DNA of 64,000 nt from Herbidospora sakaeratensis. Its GTDB lineage: Bacteria; Actinomycetota; Actinomycetes; Streptosporangiales; Streptosporangiaceae. This document shows positions 27,123-36,730 of this stretch, in pieces. The stretch is from the NCBI RefSeq assembly GCF_001570525.1, contig NZ_BBXC01000013.1, positions 356,625-420,624 of the forward strand, written 5' to 3'. Below the pieces are notes generated by a model. That model was given only the letters and a program-made list of their open reading frames with translations. It ran no database searches and had not been told where the DNA came from. The position numbers and the translations under genes are program-made. How positions within the stretch are numbered: position 1 is the stretch's first letter; every line of letters begins with the position of its first letter.

Positions 27123-28208
27123 ATGTCCACTGTCGACCAGTCGGCGATCGGGAACATCATCGAGCGGTTGTCGTCGTCAGCCGCCGCCCTGAACCGGACC
27201 CGGGCTGGTGCGACTCACATTCTGTCCGCGGCCGAACAGATCGTCCGAACCTTTCGGGCGAACGGCAAGCTGATCACCGTCGGCAACGGCGGCAGCGCCG
27301 TACAGGCCCAGCATCTCGCGGCGGAATGCGTCGGCCGCTACTCGGCCGAACGAAACGGCCTGCCGGCGATCGCGCTCTCTGCCGACTCGGCCGCGGTCAC
27401 CGCCATCAGCAACGACTTCGGTTTCGACCTGGTCTTCGCGCGCCAGGTGGAGACCCTGGGCGAGTCCGTGGACACGCTGGTCGCCTTCAGCACGAGTGGC
27501 AGGTCGCCCAACGTCATCCGGAGTGTCGAAGCGGCGAAGAAGCGCGGGATGGCGACCATTCTGCTGACCGGCCCCAACCCGGAGGCCGGGCCGGCCGCCG
27601 ACGTCGTCATCGCGATTCCCGCGGCATCGACCGCCCTGGTCCAGGAGTGTCATCTCGCCGTCGTCCATCTTCTGGTGGAGCTGGTCGAGTCGACGATGTT
27701 CGGCCGGGAGAAGCCCCACGTCACACCCAAGATCGCGACCATGGCGGAGCTCCTGCCGCTACGCGAAGGATGGCGGCGGGCGGCACTCACGCTCGTCTGG
27801 ACCAACGGCTGCTTCGACCTGCTGCACGCCGGTCATGTACGCAGCCTGGCGGAGGCCAGGGCACACGGCGACATCCTGGTCGTCGGCCTGAACAGTGACG
27901 AGAGCGTGCGGCGGCTGAAGGGGAGTTCCCGGCCGATCTACCCGCTCGAACACCGGCAGGAGATCCTGGCGGCTCTTTCCAGCGTGGATCACGTGGTCAC
28001 GATGGACGGGGACGACCCGCGAACCGCTCTGGAGAGCCTGCGGCCAGACGTGCATTTCAAGGGTGGCGACTACCACGACGCGTCCGGCCTCGTCGAGAAG
28101 CCGACGACCGACCGGATCGGCGCCCGTGTCGTGTTGGGCCGCCACTGGGCTGAACACGCCACCTCAGGGACGATCGACACCATCGTGGGACGTCACGCTC
28201 TGATGTGA
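27123..28208 (+). CDS. Fused sedoheptulose-7-phosphate isomerase (GmhA) and heptose-1-phosphate adenylyltransferase (HldE C-terminal)
   Basis: 361 aa. Residues 1-200 are a SIS domain of the GmhA type: [20 protein letters not shown] with Glu68, [26 protein letters not shown] and the ending [16 protein letters not shown]. Residues about 220-361 are a cytidylyltransferase-fold domain: [18 protein letters not shown] with HAGH at 235-238, then [19 protein letters not shown] and VHFKGGDYH, as in HldE. The protein would run the first and last steps of ADP-heptose synthesis. The middle kinase is encoded by the convergent gene, with which it shares a 16-bp 3' overlap. No GmhB phosphatase is seen. The fusion is unusual, because HldE normally joins the nucleotidyl domain to the kinase. 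Confidence 0.92.
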   Translation: MSTVDQSAIGNIIERLSSSAAALNRTRAGATHILSAAEQIVRTFRANGKLITVGNGGSAVQAQHLAAECVGRYSAERNGLPAIALSADSAAVTAISNDFGFDLVFARQVETLGESVDTLVAFSTSGRSPNVIRSVEAAKKRGMATILLTGPNPEAGPAADVVIAIPAASTALVQECHLAVVHLLVELVESTMFGREKPHVTPKIATMAELLPLREGWRRAALTLVWTNGCFDLLHAGHVRSLAEARAHGDILVVGLNSDESVRRLKGSSRPIYPLEHRQEILAALSSVDHVVTMDGDDPRTALESLRPDVHFKGGDYHDASGLVEKPTTDRIGARVVLGRHWAEHATSGTIDTIVGRHALM

Positions 28209-29155
28209 CCGCGAACGGCGGCCGTGTTCACGTCGGCGACGGCTTCGGCGGCGGCCCGCAGCGCCAGGTCCACCCCCTCGGCCACGTCCATGCCCGCCGC
28301 ACAGGCCAGCGCCAGGCAGGCGGCCACCGTGTCGCCCGCGCCGATGACCGACCTGACCGCATCGGGCCGGGGCGGGGCGGCCCGATGAGAGCCGCCGTCG
28401 GGATCCACCCGCAGAATGCCGTGTTCCCCCTCCGTCACGACCACCGTGGCCCCGCCCAGGATCCCGGACACCCACCTCGCGGCCGCGATGCGCTCGTCCG
28501 TGCTCATCAGCCTGCGCCGGATCACCGACTCGAGTTCGCCGAGGTTCGACTTGAACACGGTGCAGCCTTCGAAGTGGCGCAGGTCCGCTGACTTGCTGTC
28601 GACGATCGCCGGGATGCCGAGCGCGTGTGCCCGCTTCAGGAGGTTCTTCGCCAGCGACGCGGTCACCACGCCCTTGCGGTAGTCGGAGACGACCAAGGCC
28701 GACGCGTCGTCCAGCTCGGCGAGACATGCCAGCAGCAGGTCCCGCTCCACCTGGTCTCCGATCGGCTCCGTCGATTCCGTGTCGACGCGGACGACCGCCG
28801 AGTCGCCGTCGTAGACGCGGAGTTTCGTCGTCGTCGGCCGCAGGGGGTCGACGACCAGAACCGGTCGAACGTCGCCCCGCTCCAGGGCGGCGTGCAGGTT
28901 CGCGGACGCCTCGTCGTCCCCCACGACGCCGAGATGAACGGCCTGGCCGCCCAGCGAACCGATGTTGGCCGCCACGTTCGCGGCTCCGCCGGGGAAATGC
29001 GTCGCCGCGTAGGCCGAGATCACCGTCTGGCCTTCGGTCTCGTGATGGTACGACCGGCGGGATCGGAGGTAGGTGTCGACCATGGCGTCGCCCACGACCA
29101 CGACACGCTGGAGCCGGAACTCCGCCGGCACGCGAACCATGGCGCCGGCCTTCAT
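28193..29155 (-). CDS. PfkB-family heptose-7-phosphate kinase (HldE N-terminal type)
   Basis: 320 aa from ATG 29155 (GGGAG seven bases upstream). The order of motifs is that of HldE/RfaE kinases: [87 protein letters not shown] and the PfkB anion-hole motif [19 protein letters not shown] with the catalytic Asp. It phosphorylates D-glycero-D-manno-heptose 7-phosphate at C1 with ATP. It lacks the adenylyltransferase half, which sits in the GmhA fusion protein. Its start overlaps the stop of the glycosyltransferase gene (ATGA), so it is the last gene of a three-gene operon. Confidence 0.9.
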   Translation of the reverse strand: MKAGAMVRVPAEFRLQRVVVVGDAMVDTYLRSRRSYHHETEGQTVISAYAATHFPGGAANVAANIGSLGGQAVHLGVVGDDEASANLHAALERGDVRPVLVVDPLRPTTTKLRVYDGDSAVVRVDTESTEPIGDQVERDLLLACLAELDDASALVVSDYRKGVVTASLAKNLLKRAHALGIPAIVDSKSADLRHFEGCTVFKSNLGELESVIRRRLMSTDERIAAARWVSGILGGATVVVTEGEHGILRVDPDGGSHRAAPPRPDAVRSVIGAGDTVAACLALACAAGMDVAEGVDLALRAAAEAVADVNTAAVRGHIRA

Positions 29156-30363
29156 CGGGTCTCCCTCATCAGGCCGACGAACGCGTGCAGGACCGCGTCG
29201 CGAACGGTGGTGCGCGGCCCCGATCGGCGGAACTCGGCCTTGGTCGTGCACACCGGCCGGTACGGGCTGGTCAGATAGCCGTCCGGGTAGGGGAAGAAGT
29301 CGCCGAAACGGTCGCCTTCCTCCGGTTCGGCCGGCCGCAGGAGGATCGTCACCGTGGGCGTGCCCAGATGCACGGCCAGGTGTGACGTGCCGGTGTCCGG
29401 GCCGATGTAGCACGCCGCCCCGGCGAACAGCTCGATCAGCTCGCCGAACGACGTGTCGCCCACCAGTGTCCTGAAGCCGGACTCGGCGGGGCTCGTGGCG
29501 CGGATCGCGTCCCTGACCTCACCGAGTCTGCCGCGCTCGGCCGGACCACCGACGAAGCAGGGCTCGAAGCCCAGCTCGGCGATCCGGACGGCCAGCGCGG
29601 CCCATTCCGCGATCGGCCACTGCCGCGCGGGATCCTTCGCGCCGAAGTTCAGCAGCACGGTCCTGCCGCGAGCTCCGCGTACCGGCCGGTGCCGGTGCAC
29701 CAGCTCCAGCCCGAGGGCGGCGGCGAAGGCCCGCTGACGTTCGAGGACGTGGGGGACCCGCCGAGGATGATCGCAGCCGGGCGGGGGAAGCTGCTCGCCC
29801 GCCCCCAGGTAGGGCGGGCCGGGCTCCACGATGCGCGACATCCGGCCGAGGTAGTGGTCGAAGAGCCAGGGATACCAGCGGAGGTGGCCGAAGGGCAGGC
29901 TGCTCACGATCGTGTCGGTCGCGCCGGAGACGTAGACCAGCGCGTCGTCGCGCATCTCCAGCCGATGGTGCATGAAGCAGACGGCCCGCTCGAACCGCAT
30001 CGTGCGGACGCGGTAACCGACGGCCAGCCGGTATCTCAGGCTGCGGGTGTAGCGGCCCTCGTCGATGAAGAAGGTGGGGATGTCCGCGTAGAGGTTGTCG
30101 GAGAGGCAGCGCCAGCTCTCGTCTCCGAGAACCAGGAAGGGGCCCTGGCTCCCGTAGTGCGCCTGAAGCTCGCGCACGAGCGGCAGGCTGACGATGGCGT
30201 CACCCAGCCGGTTCACCAGCACGACGAGCGTGCCCGCCCGTCGGCCCCTGACCGGCATGGCCCGGATCAGCGCGTCGACCAGCACGAACACGCACCATCG
30301 CCACGGGTGACGGGAAGGCGCCCGGTGGTCCCGCTTGATGATGTTCAGGAGCGCGAACCTCAT
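29152..30363 (-). CDS. Glycosyltransferase family 9 (heptosyltransferase-like)
   Basis: 403 aa from ATG 30363. GT9 landmarks are clear: VVLVNRLGDAIVSLPLVREL near residue 48, VLLNFGAKDPARQWPIAEWA, FEPCFVGGPAERGRL and YIGPDTGTSHLAVHLGTPTV near 335. GT9 enzymes transfer heptose from ADP-heptose. The ATG overlaps the stop of the carbamoyltransferase gene (ATGA) and its own stop overlaps the kinase start, so three genes are coupled. An N-terminal hydrophobic segment (WRWCVFVLVDALIRAMPV) could attach it to the membrane. The acceptor is unknown; a cell-wall polymer, glycolipid or small molecule is possible. Confidence 0.9.
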   Translation of the reverse strand: MRFALLNIIKRDHRAPSRHPWRWCVFVLVDALIRAMPVRGRRAGTLVVLVNRLGDAIVSLPLVRELQAHYGSQGPFLVLGDESWRCLSDNLYADIPTFFIDEGRYTRSLRYRLAVGYRVRTMRFERAVCFMHHRLEMRDDALVYVSGATDTIVSSLPFGHLRWYPWLFDHYLGRMSRIVEPGPPYLGAGEQLPPPGCDHPRRVPHVLERQRAFAAALGLELVHRHRPVRGARGRTVLLNFGAKDPARQWPIAEWAALAVRIAELGFEPCFVGGPAERGRLGEVRDAIRATSPAESGFRTLVGDTSFGELIELFAGAACYIGPDTGTSHLAVHLGTPTVTILLRPAEPEEGDRFGDFFPYPDGYLTSPYRPVCTTKAEFRRSGPRTTVRDAVLHAFVGLMRETR

Positions 30364-31979
30364 CGGAACCTGCAGAACCTTCCTTGGTAGACGAAGGCGT
30401 CGACGCCGTAGCGCTTGCAGTACTCGTACAGATCGCTGGTCCGGTTGATGAAGCCGCTGCCGTGGTAGTTGAGGGAGGTGTTGCAGAGAACACCCGTCCC
30501 CGTCCGGTCGCGGAACCGGGTCAGCAGGCCATGGATCAGGGGGTTCTGGTCGGCCCGCACGGTCTGAACCCGGGTCGTGCCGTCGACGTGCGTGACGGCT
30601 TCCAGACCCGGGTCTCGCACGGCCTGGAAATAGAGCATGTGCGGAGACGGCCCTCTCCACACGAAGTGCCGCTCGACGTCCTCCTCCAGGCAGATCGGCG
30701 CGATGGGCCGGAAGTCCTCCCGGTTCTTGATCTTGTTGAGCCGCGTCGTCATGTCCCGGCTGAACGGCGCCGCCAGGAGCGACCGGTTACCCAGCGCCCT
30801 GGGGCCGATCTCGCATCGGCCGTTCGCCCAGGCCACCACATGGTCACGGGCCAGGAAGTCGGCGACCTCGGCGAGGTCCAGGTCGTGAACCACGACGTCA
30901 GGCATGTCGGGTGTGTCGTCGACGAACTCCTGGCCGCGATAGACATCCCACGAGATCTTCGCCTTGCCGGTGAAGTGCCGCATGGCGTCGACCGCCGTGC
31001 CGATCGCCGATCCGGTGTCATTGACGCACGGCGGTACGAATACGTCCTCGAAGAGGCCACTGGACCGCCAGGCCGAGTTCCAGTCGCAGTTCAGGCCGCA
31101 ACCACCGGAGACCAGAAGCGGATATCCCTTGGTGAGATTCGCGCGCGCGAAACGCTCGAACCGGTGGAACAACTCGTCGGAGAAACGCCTCGCCAGCCGC
31201 GTGAAGGCCGGCGAACGCAGGCCGATGTCGTGATATCGGGAGTCACGCAGGTCGTCCTTGGCCAGATCGAGGAAGCTCGGATGTTCGAGAAGGGCATCGA
31301 TGAGATCCCATTCCTCGGCCGTGGGCGTGCCCGATTCCCCATAGCCGCACAGCGCCATGAGCTTTCCCGGGTCGGAGTAGCGAACATGCCCCCGGGGGAG
31401 GGCGGATGCGGGGTCCGCCAAGGAGTAGAGAAAGGAGTACTTGTTTCCCGGCGCCTTCATCACCTGGCCGAGATGATGAACATCAAGTTGCGAATCGATT
31501 TCATAGAAGTCCCCCAACGCGCCTTCCCAGACCAGCGCATAACAAGGTTCGCCCTGTTCGTACGGCGACATGCCATACGAACTCCAGATGTGCGATAGGG
31601 CATGGGTCGACGAGAAGACCCGGATACGCTGACCGAACACCGAGGCCCAGCGGCTCTCGCGATGGTCGCCGCTCACGCCGTCGTAGCCTGCGCCGATCGA
31701 ATTGTTCGGCGCCAAGGTGGGCTTTCCCCATCCGCTGACGGCGAAGACGTCGGGCATGCGGTCGAGCCGGCCGGCCGCCTCCAGCATGTTGACCGGATTG
31801 AAGACCGAGTAGCGCGGAAAACTGTCTTTCTCGGCCTCGTAGGCGAGGACCAGCTCCTGTGAATCGCTGTCAACGATCGCGACCCCACCGTCGTGGTCGG
31901 GCTTCATCGAATAGATAAGCATGCTGACCCGCGCACCCATTCCGTCGTCATGAGGAGCTTCGGATGGACGGTCGAACAT
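30360..31979 (-). CDS. NodU/CmcH-family O-carbamoyltransferase
   Basis: 539 aa as drawn; the family consensus starts near MLIYSMKPDHDGG, so the true start may be a later ATG (about 31922-31940). Matches to the family: FSSTHALSHIWSSYG (His pair of the N-terminal Kae1-like domain), PLLVSGGCGLNCDWNSAW, FVPPCVNDTGSAIGTAVDA, RCEIGPRALGNRSLLA, FRPIAPICLEEDV and VLCNTSLNYHGSGFINR. These enzymes move a carbamoyl group from carbamoyl phosphate, via carbamoyl-AMP, to a sugar hydroxyl. It is first in the operon with the GT9 enzyme and heptose kinase, so a carbamoylated heptose is the likely product. WapO-type carbamoylation of heptose in Pseudomonas LPS is a precedent. Confidence 0.9.
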   Translation of the reverse strand: MFDRPSEAPHDDGMGARVSMLIYSMKPDHDGGVAIVDSDSQELVLAYEAEKDSFPRYSVFNPVNMLEAAGRLDRMPDVFAVSGWGKPTLAPNNSIGAGYDGVSGDHRESRWASVFGQRIRVFSSTHALSHIWSSYGMSPYEQGEPCYALVWEGALGDFYEIDSQLDVHHLGQVMKAPGNKYSFLYSLADPASALPRGHVRYSDPGKLMALCGYGESGTPTAEEWDLIDALLEHPSFLDLAKDDLRDSRYHDIGLRSPAFTRLARRFSDELFHRFERFARANLTKGYPLLVSGGCGLNCDWNSAWRSSGLFEDVFVPPCVNDTGSAIGTAVDAMRHFTGKAKISWDVYRGQEFVDDTPDMPDVVVHDLDLAEVADFLARDHVVAWANGRCEIGPRALGNRSLLAAPFSRDMTTRLNKIKNREDFRPIAPICLEEDVERHFVWRGPSPHMLYFQAVRDPGLEAVTHVDGTTRVQTVRADQNPLIHGLLTRFRDRTGTGVLCNTSLNYHGSGFINRTSDLYEYCKRYGVDAFVYQGRFCRFR

Positions 31980-32047
31980 GTCAAGCCGCGTGGCAGAAGG
32001 CGTCGATGCCGGAGTGGGCGGTGACGGTCGCGGGCAGACGACACTAC

Positions 32048-32076
32048 GAACGCCGAATTTCTGTCACTCGCGCCGA
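32048..32076 (+). repeat. 29-bp dispersed repeat, copy 2
   Basis: Runs from GAACGCCGAATTTCT to CACTCGCGCCGA and matches 9704-9732 at 26 of 29 bases. It lies in the 200-bp gap between the carbamoyltransferase and oxidase genes. Confidence 0.55.
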
Positions 32077-32125
32077 CACTTCGTGAGCGGAAGCGATGTG
32101 CTGTCCATCTGCAATAACGCGCACG

Positions 32126-32157
32126 ACTTGGGCCCCGGAGGTTTCCGGAGCCCAAGT
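32126..32157. terminator. Hairpin terminator of the oxidase gene
   Basis: ACTTGGGCCCCGGA and TCCGGAGCCCAAGT form a 14-bp stem with one mismatch and a GGTT loop, 27 bp after the leftward oxidase stop. No U-tract follows, as is common in actinomycetes. Confidence 0.7.
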
Positions 32158-32183
32158 GCGTGTGTCCTACGAGAACGGCGCGC

Positions 32184-35100
32184 TCATCGGCGACCCGCGT
32201 GCAACTGCGTCACCTGCTCCGCACTGAGCTCGTAACCGTACAAACGGAAGTCGTCGATCAGGCCGTCGAACCTTGAGTCACCCCAGCTCGTCCCGCCGAT
32301 GAAGTTGGCCGTGGTGCTACCGCCCACGCCCACGTCACCGATGCTGATGGTGAAATCAGTACGGGTGGCCTGAAGGACACCATTGAAGTAGATCCTCCCG
32401 GTCGAGCCGTTCTGCGTGAACGTCACGTGCGTCCACGCGTTGAGCGGCAGATCTTTGCCCGCTCCTAGCAGGAGCCGTTCCTGTGTGGCCACCCCAGGTG
32501 CTTTGAAGGTGGCCCCGAACCCGGTGGTCCCGCCGCTGGTGGCTGACTGAAGCAGGAAGAACGTGTCCGTGCTGCTGCCGATCTGGACCAGCGGCACCCA
32601 GTTCGGCAGCGTGTCCGGGCGTGCCCAGAAGGACACGGTGAACTGATTGGTCAGTCCTGCCTCGATGTTGTCGGGCAGCCGGACCTCGTTGCCTGAGGTC
32701 GCCGCACCGCCCGGCAGGTTCACCGCGGGACCGTGACGGCCGGCCGTGCTCCACGACGTCGTACCCAGCAACGTCGCCGCCCCGATCGACGACTTCGCGC
32801 CGGTGTTCCCGGCGGCGGTGCCCGCGCCCTCGTCGAAGGTGTACCGGACCGAGACACCTTCGTTGTACATCCCCGCGACGTCTGCCGCGGTCAATGTGGA
32901 GGTGTACAACCGGACGTCGTCGATCAGACCGTCGAACGCCGCATCGGGATATCCGTTGCGGCCCAGCCAGTTGTCGGCCGTCGGGCCGACTTCGGTCATT
33001 CCGACGGTCAGGTCGGTACGCGTCGCGATGACCTGACCGTTGAGGTACAGCGTGCCGATCGGGCCCTGGCGGGTGAAGGCGACGTGGTTCCACTGGTTGG
33101 CGACCACGTCCTGCGCCGGGCTGGCGTAGACCCTTTCCTCGGGGCCGGTTTTGCCCTTGAAGGTGACGGCGAGCCCGGTGCTCCCGCTCGCCTGGGTCTG
33201 CATCTGGATCTGGTAGTAGCTTCCGGCCGAGCCGAGCCCGTCACCGATGTGGAACAAGCCGGTCCAGTTGTTCTTCACATCGGGGCGCACCCAGAGCGCT
33301 GTGGAGAAGTTCGCCGCGCCCTGGAGCAGGTTGTCGGGCAGATCCACGGCGTTGGCAGTGCTGCCACCGGGCAGGTTGACCGCCTTGCCGAGCACACCGT
33401 TGGTGGACCAGCCGGTGGTTCCTGTCAGGACGGCGGCCCCGGCCGAGCCCGCCGTACCGGTGTTGGCGACGGTCGTGCCCGTGCCCTCTTCGAACTCGTA
33501 CCGGATCGGGATACCGGTGGCCGGTGGTGGTGGGTTGTCGCCCACGATCACCAGATCGTCGATCATCAGGCCGCCGGCGGTCCCTCTCAGGGTGAGCACC
33601 TGGGAAGCCGTCGCGGCGGTGAAGGTGCCGACGTACGTGCCATGGGCGGCCGTCGACGGCAGGGCTGTCGTGGCGGTCAGTGTCGCGTTCAGGCTGCCGA
33701 TCGACAGTGTTCCCGTCGCCGCGGCGCTCCCGGACGTTCGGGCGTCGCGGGCGTAACGCAGCGAGATCCGGTAGGTGCTTCCAGGGGTGAGATCGCTGAC
33801 CGTGCGGCTGATGTTGCCCGAGCCGCCCAGAGCCAGCTGGTATCCCGTGTAGCCGAGGCCACCCTGACCGGTGGCGTTGCCGCGCACCAGCTGGACCTGG
33901 CTCGCCACTGCCCAGGGAACCATCCGGGAGTTGCCGGGGGCGACGTCAACGGTGGCTGGGGGGTTGTTGGTACGCCACTCGGCGGGCAGGCGCGGGTACT
34001 CGAACTGGTCGACCACCCGCGGGTTCAGCTGGGTCATGATCACCGAGGGGTCGATTTTCACGATCTTCGCGACCGACGGGGTGCCGGTGTTGTCCCAGAT
34101 GAACAGCATGTAAGAGCCGGGCGGTGCGTAGTTGCCGTTGAGCGGCGCGGTGATGTTCACCGTGCCACCGGACTGGCTGAAGGCGAGGTCCTGGAAATTC
34201 TGGTCGTTGTTGAACCCGTGCGTCACGGAACCGTTGCGGACCAGCGTGACCCGGGAGACGGTGCCGGTCGCCGTGATCGGGAAGGTGCCGTTGTAGCCGA
34301 TCTTCTGTGGTGCGGTGCTGATCACCGGTCGCGGGGCGGCCTGGTTACCGTTGAACAGGTATCCCGGCGAGTAGTACTCCACGTCGGTGTAGTTGCGCGG
34401 ACCGGGCGTACCGCCGCCGCCGACCATCACGCGGCCGTCGGGCAGAAGCAAGGCCGTGGAGTGATACAGCCGGGCCCGCTCCTGTGGGATGACGACCTCG
34501 GTCCAGTTGCCGGTGACCGGGTCCCAGATTTCGGGGTTGGTGACGTATCCGCCATTGCCGTTGTTCTCACGGCCGCCGCCGGTGACCAGCACCCTGCCAT
34601 CGGGCAGGAGTGTCGAGGTCGCCCAGTGGCGCTGGTACTTCATCGGCTGGGTCGGGGTGACGACCGGGTTGGCCGTGCCGCCGGTGATGTCGACGACGAA
34701 GCCGGCGCGAGCGCCATCCGGGCCGCCGCCATTGGCCCACCAGCCGCCGCCGACCTGGAGGATCTTGCCGGGGCGGAACATCGTGGCGGTGGAGGTGGCG
34801 CCGACCGGGTTGCCGTTGGCGCCCTGGTTGGCGATGCCCGCCGGCAGGGTGCCACGGAGGGTCAGCTGGCCGGTGCCGTTGTTGCCGGCTGGGTTCAGCT
34901 CGTACATCTGCGTGCCAGTGATGTTGAACAACGTTCCGGTCGTCGGGGCGACGAACGCGCGCGGGTACCACCAGCGGTTCTCGTCCGCGCCCGCGTGGTC
35001 GGCGCCGCCGTCACCGTAGGCGGCCGGGCTTCTGGCACCGTCGAGCTTCTTCCAGCCCGAGCCCTGTTCCGGGGTGTAGATCTCCGGAGTGAGGACCCCG

Positions 35101-36473
35101 CGCCCGCCGGGCCCGCCGGTGAGGCTTCCCCCCTGAACGACGACGTCGCCGTTGGGCATCGTGGTGCCCGTCGGGTACCACCGGGGGAAGTTCATGGGCG
35201 CCTCGTTCTGCAGCCCGTTGTTGGTGGAGTAGCTCGTGACGCCGATCGCGCCGTCGTTGGGCGCGTTTCCGCCCATGCCGTCGTCGCCGCCGACCGTCAT
35301 GGTGGAGTGGTCGTGCGGGCTCTGCACCTGCATGGCGCAGAACAGATCGGTGTATGTGGTGTTCGGGAGGATGCCGCTGCGCAGGTTCGCCAGCGTGCGT
35401 GGGGTGGCCGGGTCCCAGATGTCGACCTCCATCTGGCCGCCCTGGGTGACCGCGTCGTTGCCGGTCCAGTCGTAAGGCGTGGTGTCGTTCCCCCAGCCGC
35501 CGACGCTCCCGAAGGACTGCACCCTGCCGTCGGAGGTCAGCGCCATGTTGATCGGGACCAGCGGCCAAGGCGTCACGCCGCTCCAGGCGCCGGCCTGGTC
35601 CTTGACCGGCGGCGAGCAGTCTGCGGCCAGCAGTTTGGCGGCATAGGCCAGACCGTTCTTCATCTGAGCGCGCATGTACGCCTCGGAGTAGGCGGTGCCC
35701 TCGTGCCCCATGGAGGTGTACCAGGACCGGCCGGCGTCGATCTGTTGGCACCAGGTGACCGGGTGCATGCTGCCCTGCCGGCCCATGCCGTATGAGGTTT
35801 CGTCAGCCTCGATCAGGGTGCGCACCCAAGGAGCCGGGTTGACGACCCAGTCGTACCACTCGTCGCTGCGGGTGATGCTGGCCGTCACGCCCTGCGTGAG
35901 CGGATGGCTGGTGTCCTTCACGAACACGCGGCCCGGCCGGACCCCGGGATTCTCCGGGTGACCTTCGGAAACAGCGCCGACGAGGCGGGCGTAGAACGGG
36001 TTGACGTCGTGCTCGCTCTCACCGACCGACCATCCGGTGTAGTGCAGGCCCATGAAGCCGCCGCCACCACGGATGTAGCTCTCGAGCGCGGCGCGCTGGG
36101 CCGCGTTGAACAGCACACCACCGGTTTGCGCGAAGACCACGGTGTCACGAACCGCGAGGTTGGCGGTGTTGAAAGCCGCCGGGTCCTCGGTCTCCTGGAT
36201 GTCGACCGGCTGCCCGTACTGGGTGCCGAGCTGGGCGGCCAGGTCGCGCACGGCCTGCCGCGCCTGCACATGGGAGGCGTGGAAATTGGGCTTGTAGAAC
36301 AGCAGGACGCTGAGCCGCCCGTCATCGTCGGGGGCGGCGAGGGCCGGGGCCGCGGGGGCCACCAGCCCGGCGACGGCCACCAGCACTGCGACGAACGCCG
36401 CGGTGGCCCGGCCGGACAGTCGGCCGAAACGAGGGGAGAGGTGGGAGCGGGCAGACCTGAGGGGCACTTTCAT
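32184..36473 (-). CDS. Secreted ThuA - copper radical oxidase (GlxA/galactose-oxidase-like) - double LamG protein
   Basis: 1,429 aa from ATG 36473 (AAGGGA upstream); a start at 36563 is less likely. After a signal peptide (AAFVAVLVAVAGLVAPAAPA) comes a ThuA-like domain (LSVLLFYKPNFHASH, GGGGFMGLHYTG), then a Kelch/DUF1929 oxidase of about 550 residues. Equivalents of the galactose oxidase copper and cofactor residues appear: Cys in LFCAMQVQSPHDH, Tyr in FPRWYPTGTTMPNG, Tyr-His in ARLYHSTALLLPDGRVM and His in VTHGFNND. A carbohydrate-binding-like domain and two LamG domains follow (IPIRYEFEEGTGTTVANTG and SVRYTFDEGAGTAAGNTG). The enzyme should oxidise an alcohol or aldehyde of an extracellular glycan to give H2O2. 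It stands alone between a terminator and an IclR-like box. Confidence 0.9.
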   Translation of the reverse strand: MKVPLRSARSHLSPRFGRLSGRATAAFVAVLVAVAGLVAPAAPALAAPDDDGRLSVLLFYKPNFHASHVQARQAVRDLAAQLGTQYGQPVDIQETEDPAAFNTANLAVRDTVVFAQTGGVLFNAAQRAALESYIRGGGGFMGLHYTGWSVGESEHDVNPFYARLVGAVSEGHPENPGVRPGRVFVKDTSHPLTQGVTASITRSDEWYDWVVNPAPWVRTLIEADETSYGMGRQGSMHPVTWCQQIDAGRSWYTSMGHEGTAYSEAYMRAQMKNGLAYAAKLLAADCSPPVKDQAGAWSGVTPWPLVPINMALTSDGRVQSFGSVGGWGNDTTPYDWTGNDAVTQGGQMEVDIWDPATPRTLANLRSGILPNTTYTDLFCAMQVQSPHDHSTMTVGGDDGMGGNAPNDGAIGVTSYSTNNGLQNEAPMNFPRWYPTGTTMPNGDVVVQGGSLTGGPGGRGVLTPEIYTPEQGSGWKKLDGARSPAAYGDGGADHAGADENRWWYPRAFVAPTTGTLFNITGTQMYELNPAGNNGTGQLTLRGTLPAGIANQGANGNPVGATSTATMFRPGKILQVGGGWWANGGGPDGARAGFVVDITGGTANPVVTPTQPMKYQRHWATSTLLPDGRVLVTGGGRENNGNGGYVTNPEIWDPVTGNWTEVVIPQERARLYHSTALLLPDGRVMVGGGGTPGPRNYTDVEYYSPGYLFNGNQAAPRPVISTAPQKIGYNGTFPITATGTVSRVTLVRNGSVTHGFNNDQNFQDLAFSQSGGTVNITAPLNGNYAPPGSYMLFIWDNTGTPSVAKIVKIDPSVIMTQLNPRVVDQFEYPRLPAEWRTNNPPATVDVAPGNSRMVPWAVASQVQLVRGNATGQGGLGYTGYQLALGGSGNISRTVSDLTPGSTYRISLRYARDARTSGSAAATGTLSIGSLNATLTATTALPSTAAHGTYVGTFTAATASQVLTLRGTAGGLMIDDLVIVGDNPPPPATGIPIRYEFEEGTGTTVANTGTAGSAGAAVLTGTTGWSTNGVLGKAVNLPGGSTANAVDLPDNLLQGAANFSTALWVRPDVKNNWTGLFHIGDGLGSAGSYYQIQMQTQASGSTGLAVTFKGKTGPEERVYASPAQDVVANQWNHVAFTRQGPIGTLYLNGQVIATRTDLTVGMTEVGPTADNWLGRNGYPDAAFDGLIDDVRLYTSTLTAADVAGMYNEGVSVRYTFDEGAGTAAGNTGAKSSIGAATLLGTTSWSTAGRHGPAVNLPGGAATSGNEVRLPDNIEAGLTNQFTVSFWARPDTLPNWVPLVQIGSSTDTFFLLQSATSGGTTGFGATFKAPGVATQERLLLGAGKDLPLNAWTHVTFTQNGSTGRIYFNGVLQATRTDFTISIGDVGVGGSTTANFIGGTSWGDSRFDGLIDDFRLYGYELSAEQVTQLHAGRR

Positions 36474-36600
36474 AGGGATCCCTTGAGGCTGGCTGGGGGG
36501 TGGGGGAGGAGAACGAACCACCCACGGCGCCCTGACGGTATGCCGCATGTAATGCATCGTCAAGAACTACGTCCACCTATATGAATCAGACTTCCTGTCT

Positions 36601-36616
36601 GTTCGCATATGTGAAA
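36601..36616. promoter_or_regulatory. IclR-type box upstream of the oxidase gene
   Basis: GTTCGC-ATAT-GTGAAA has the 6-4-6 layout of the perfect palindrome GTTCAC-CAAT-GTGAAC at 46231-46246, with two mismatches. It lies about 128 bp upstream of the oxidase start, in an AT-richer stretch. Confidence 0.4.
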
Positions 36617-36621
36617 CACGT

Positions 36622-36730
36622 CTATGACGCAAACGGGCCCCAGCCTCGGCCTTGTATGGAGTTCGGGCCTGCCAGGCCCCGCCATCGCTTGATCTGGTTG
36701 ATGCAGCGTTCGACGCGAGCGGCGATCGGC
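36622..36730 (-). pseudogene. 3' remnant of an IS5-family transposase
   Basis: The minus frame ending at the stop 36622-36624 reads RVERCINQIKRWRGLAG, which is the conserved end of IS5-family (IS112-like) DDE transposases (pattern VERcfnrLKqWRGLAtRYDK). The normal following RYDK segment is lost. Further upstream, 36730-37030, short pieces in changing frames have a vague transposase look, but I cannot assign them. No complete element or inverted repeats are visible, so this is a decayed insertion in the 620-bp gap between oxidase and aldehyde dehydrogenase genes. Confidence 0.65.

Noticed and set aside
32733..35795. 1,020-codon plus-strand open frame
   Set aside because: Antisense shadow of the oxidase gene; low-complexity composition and no family features.
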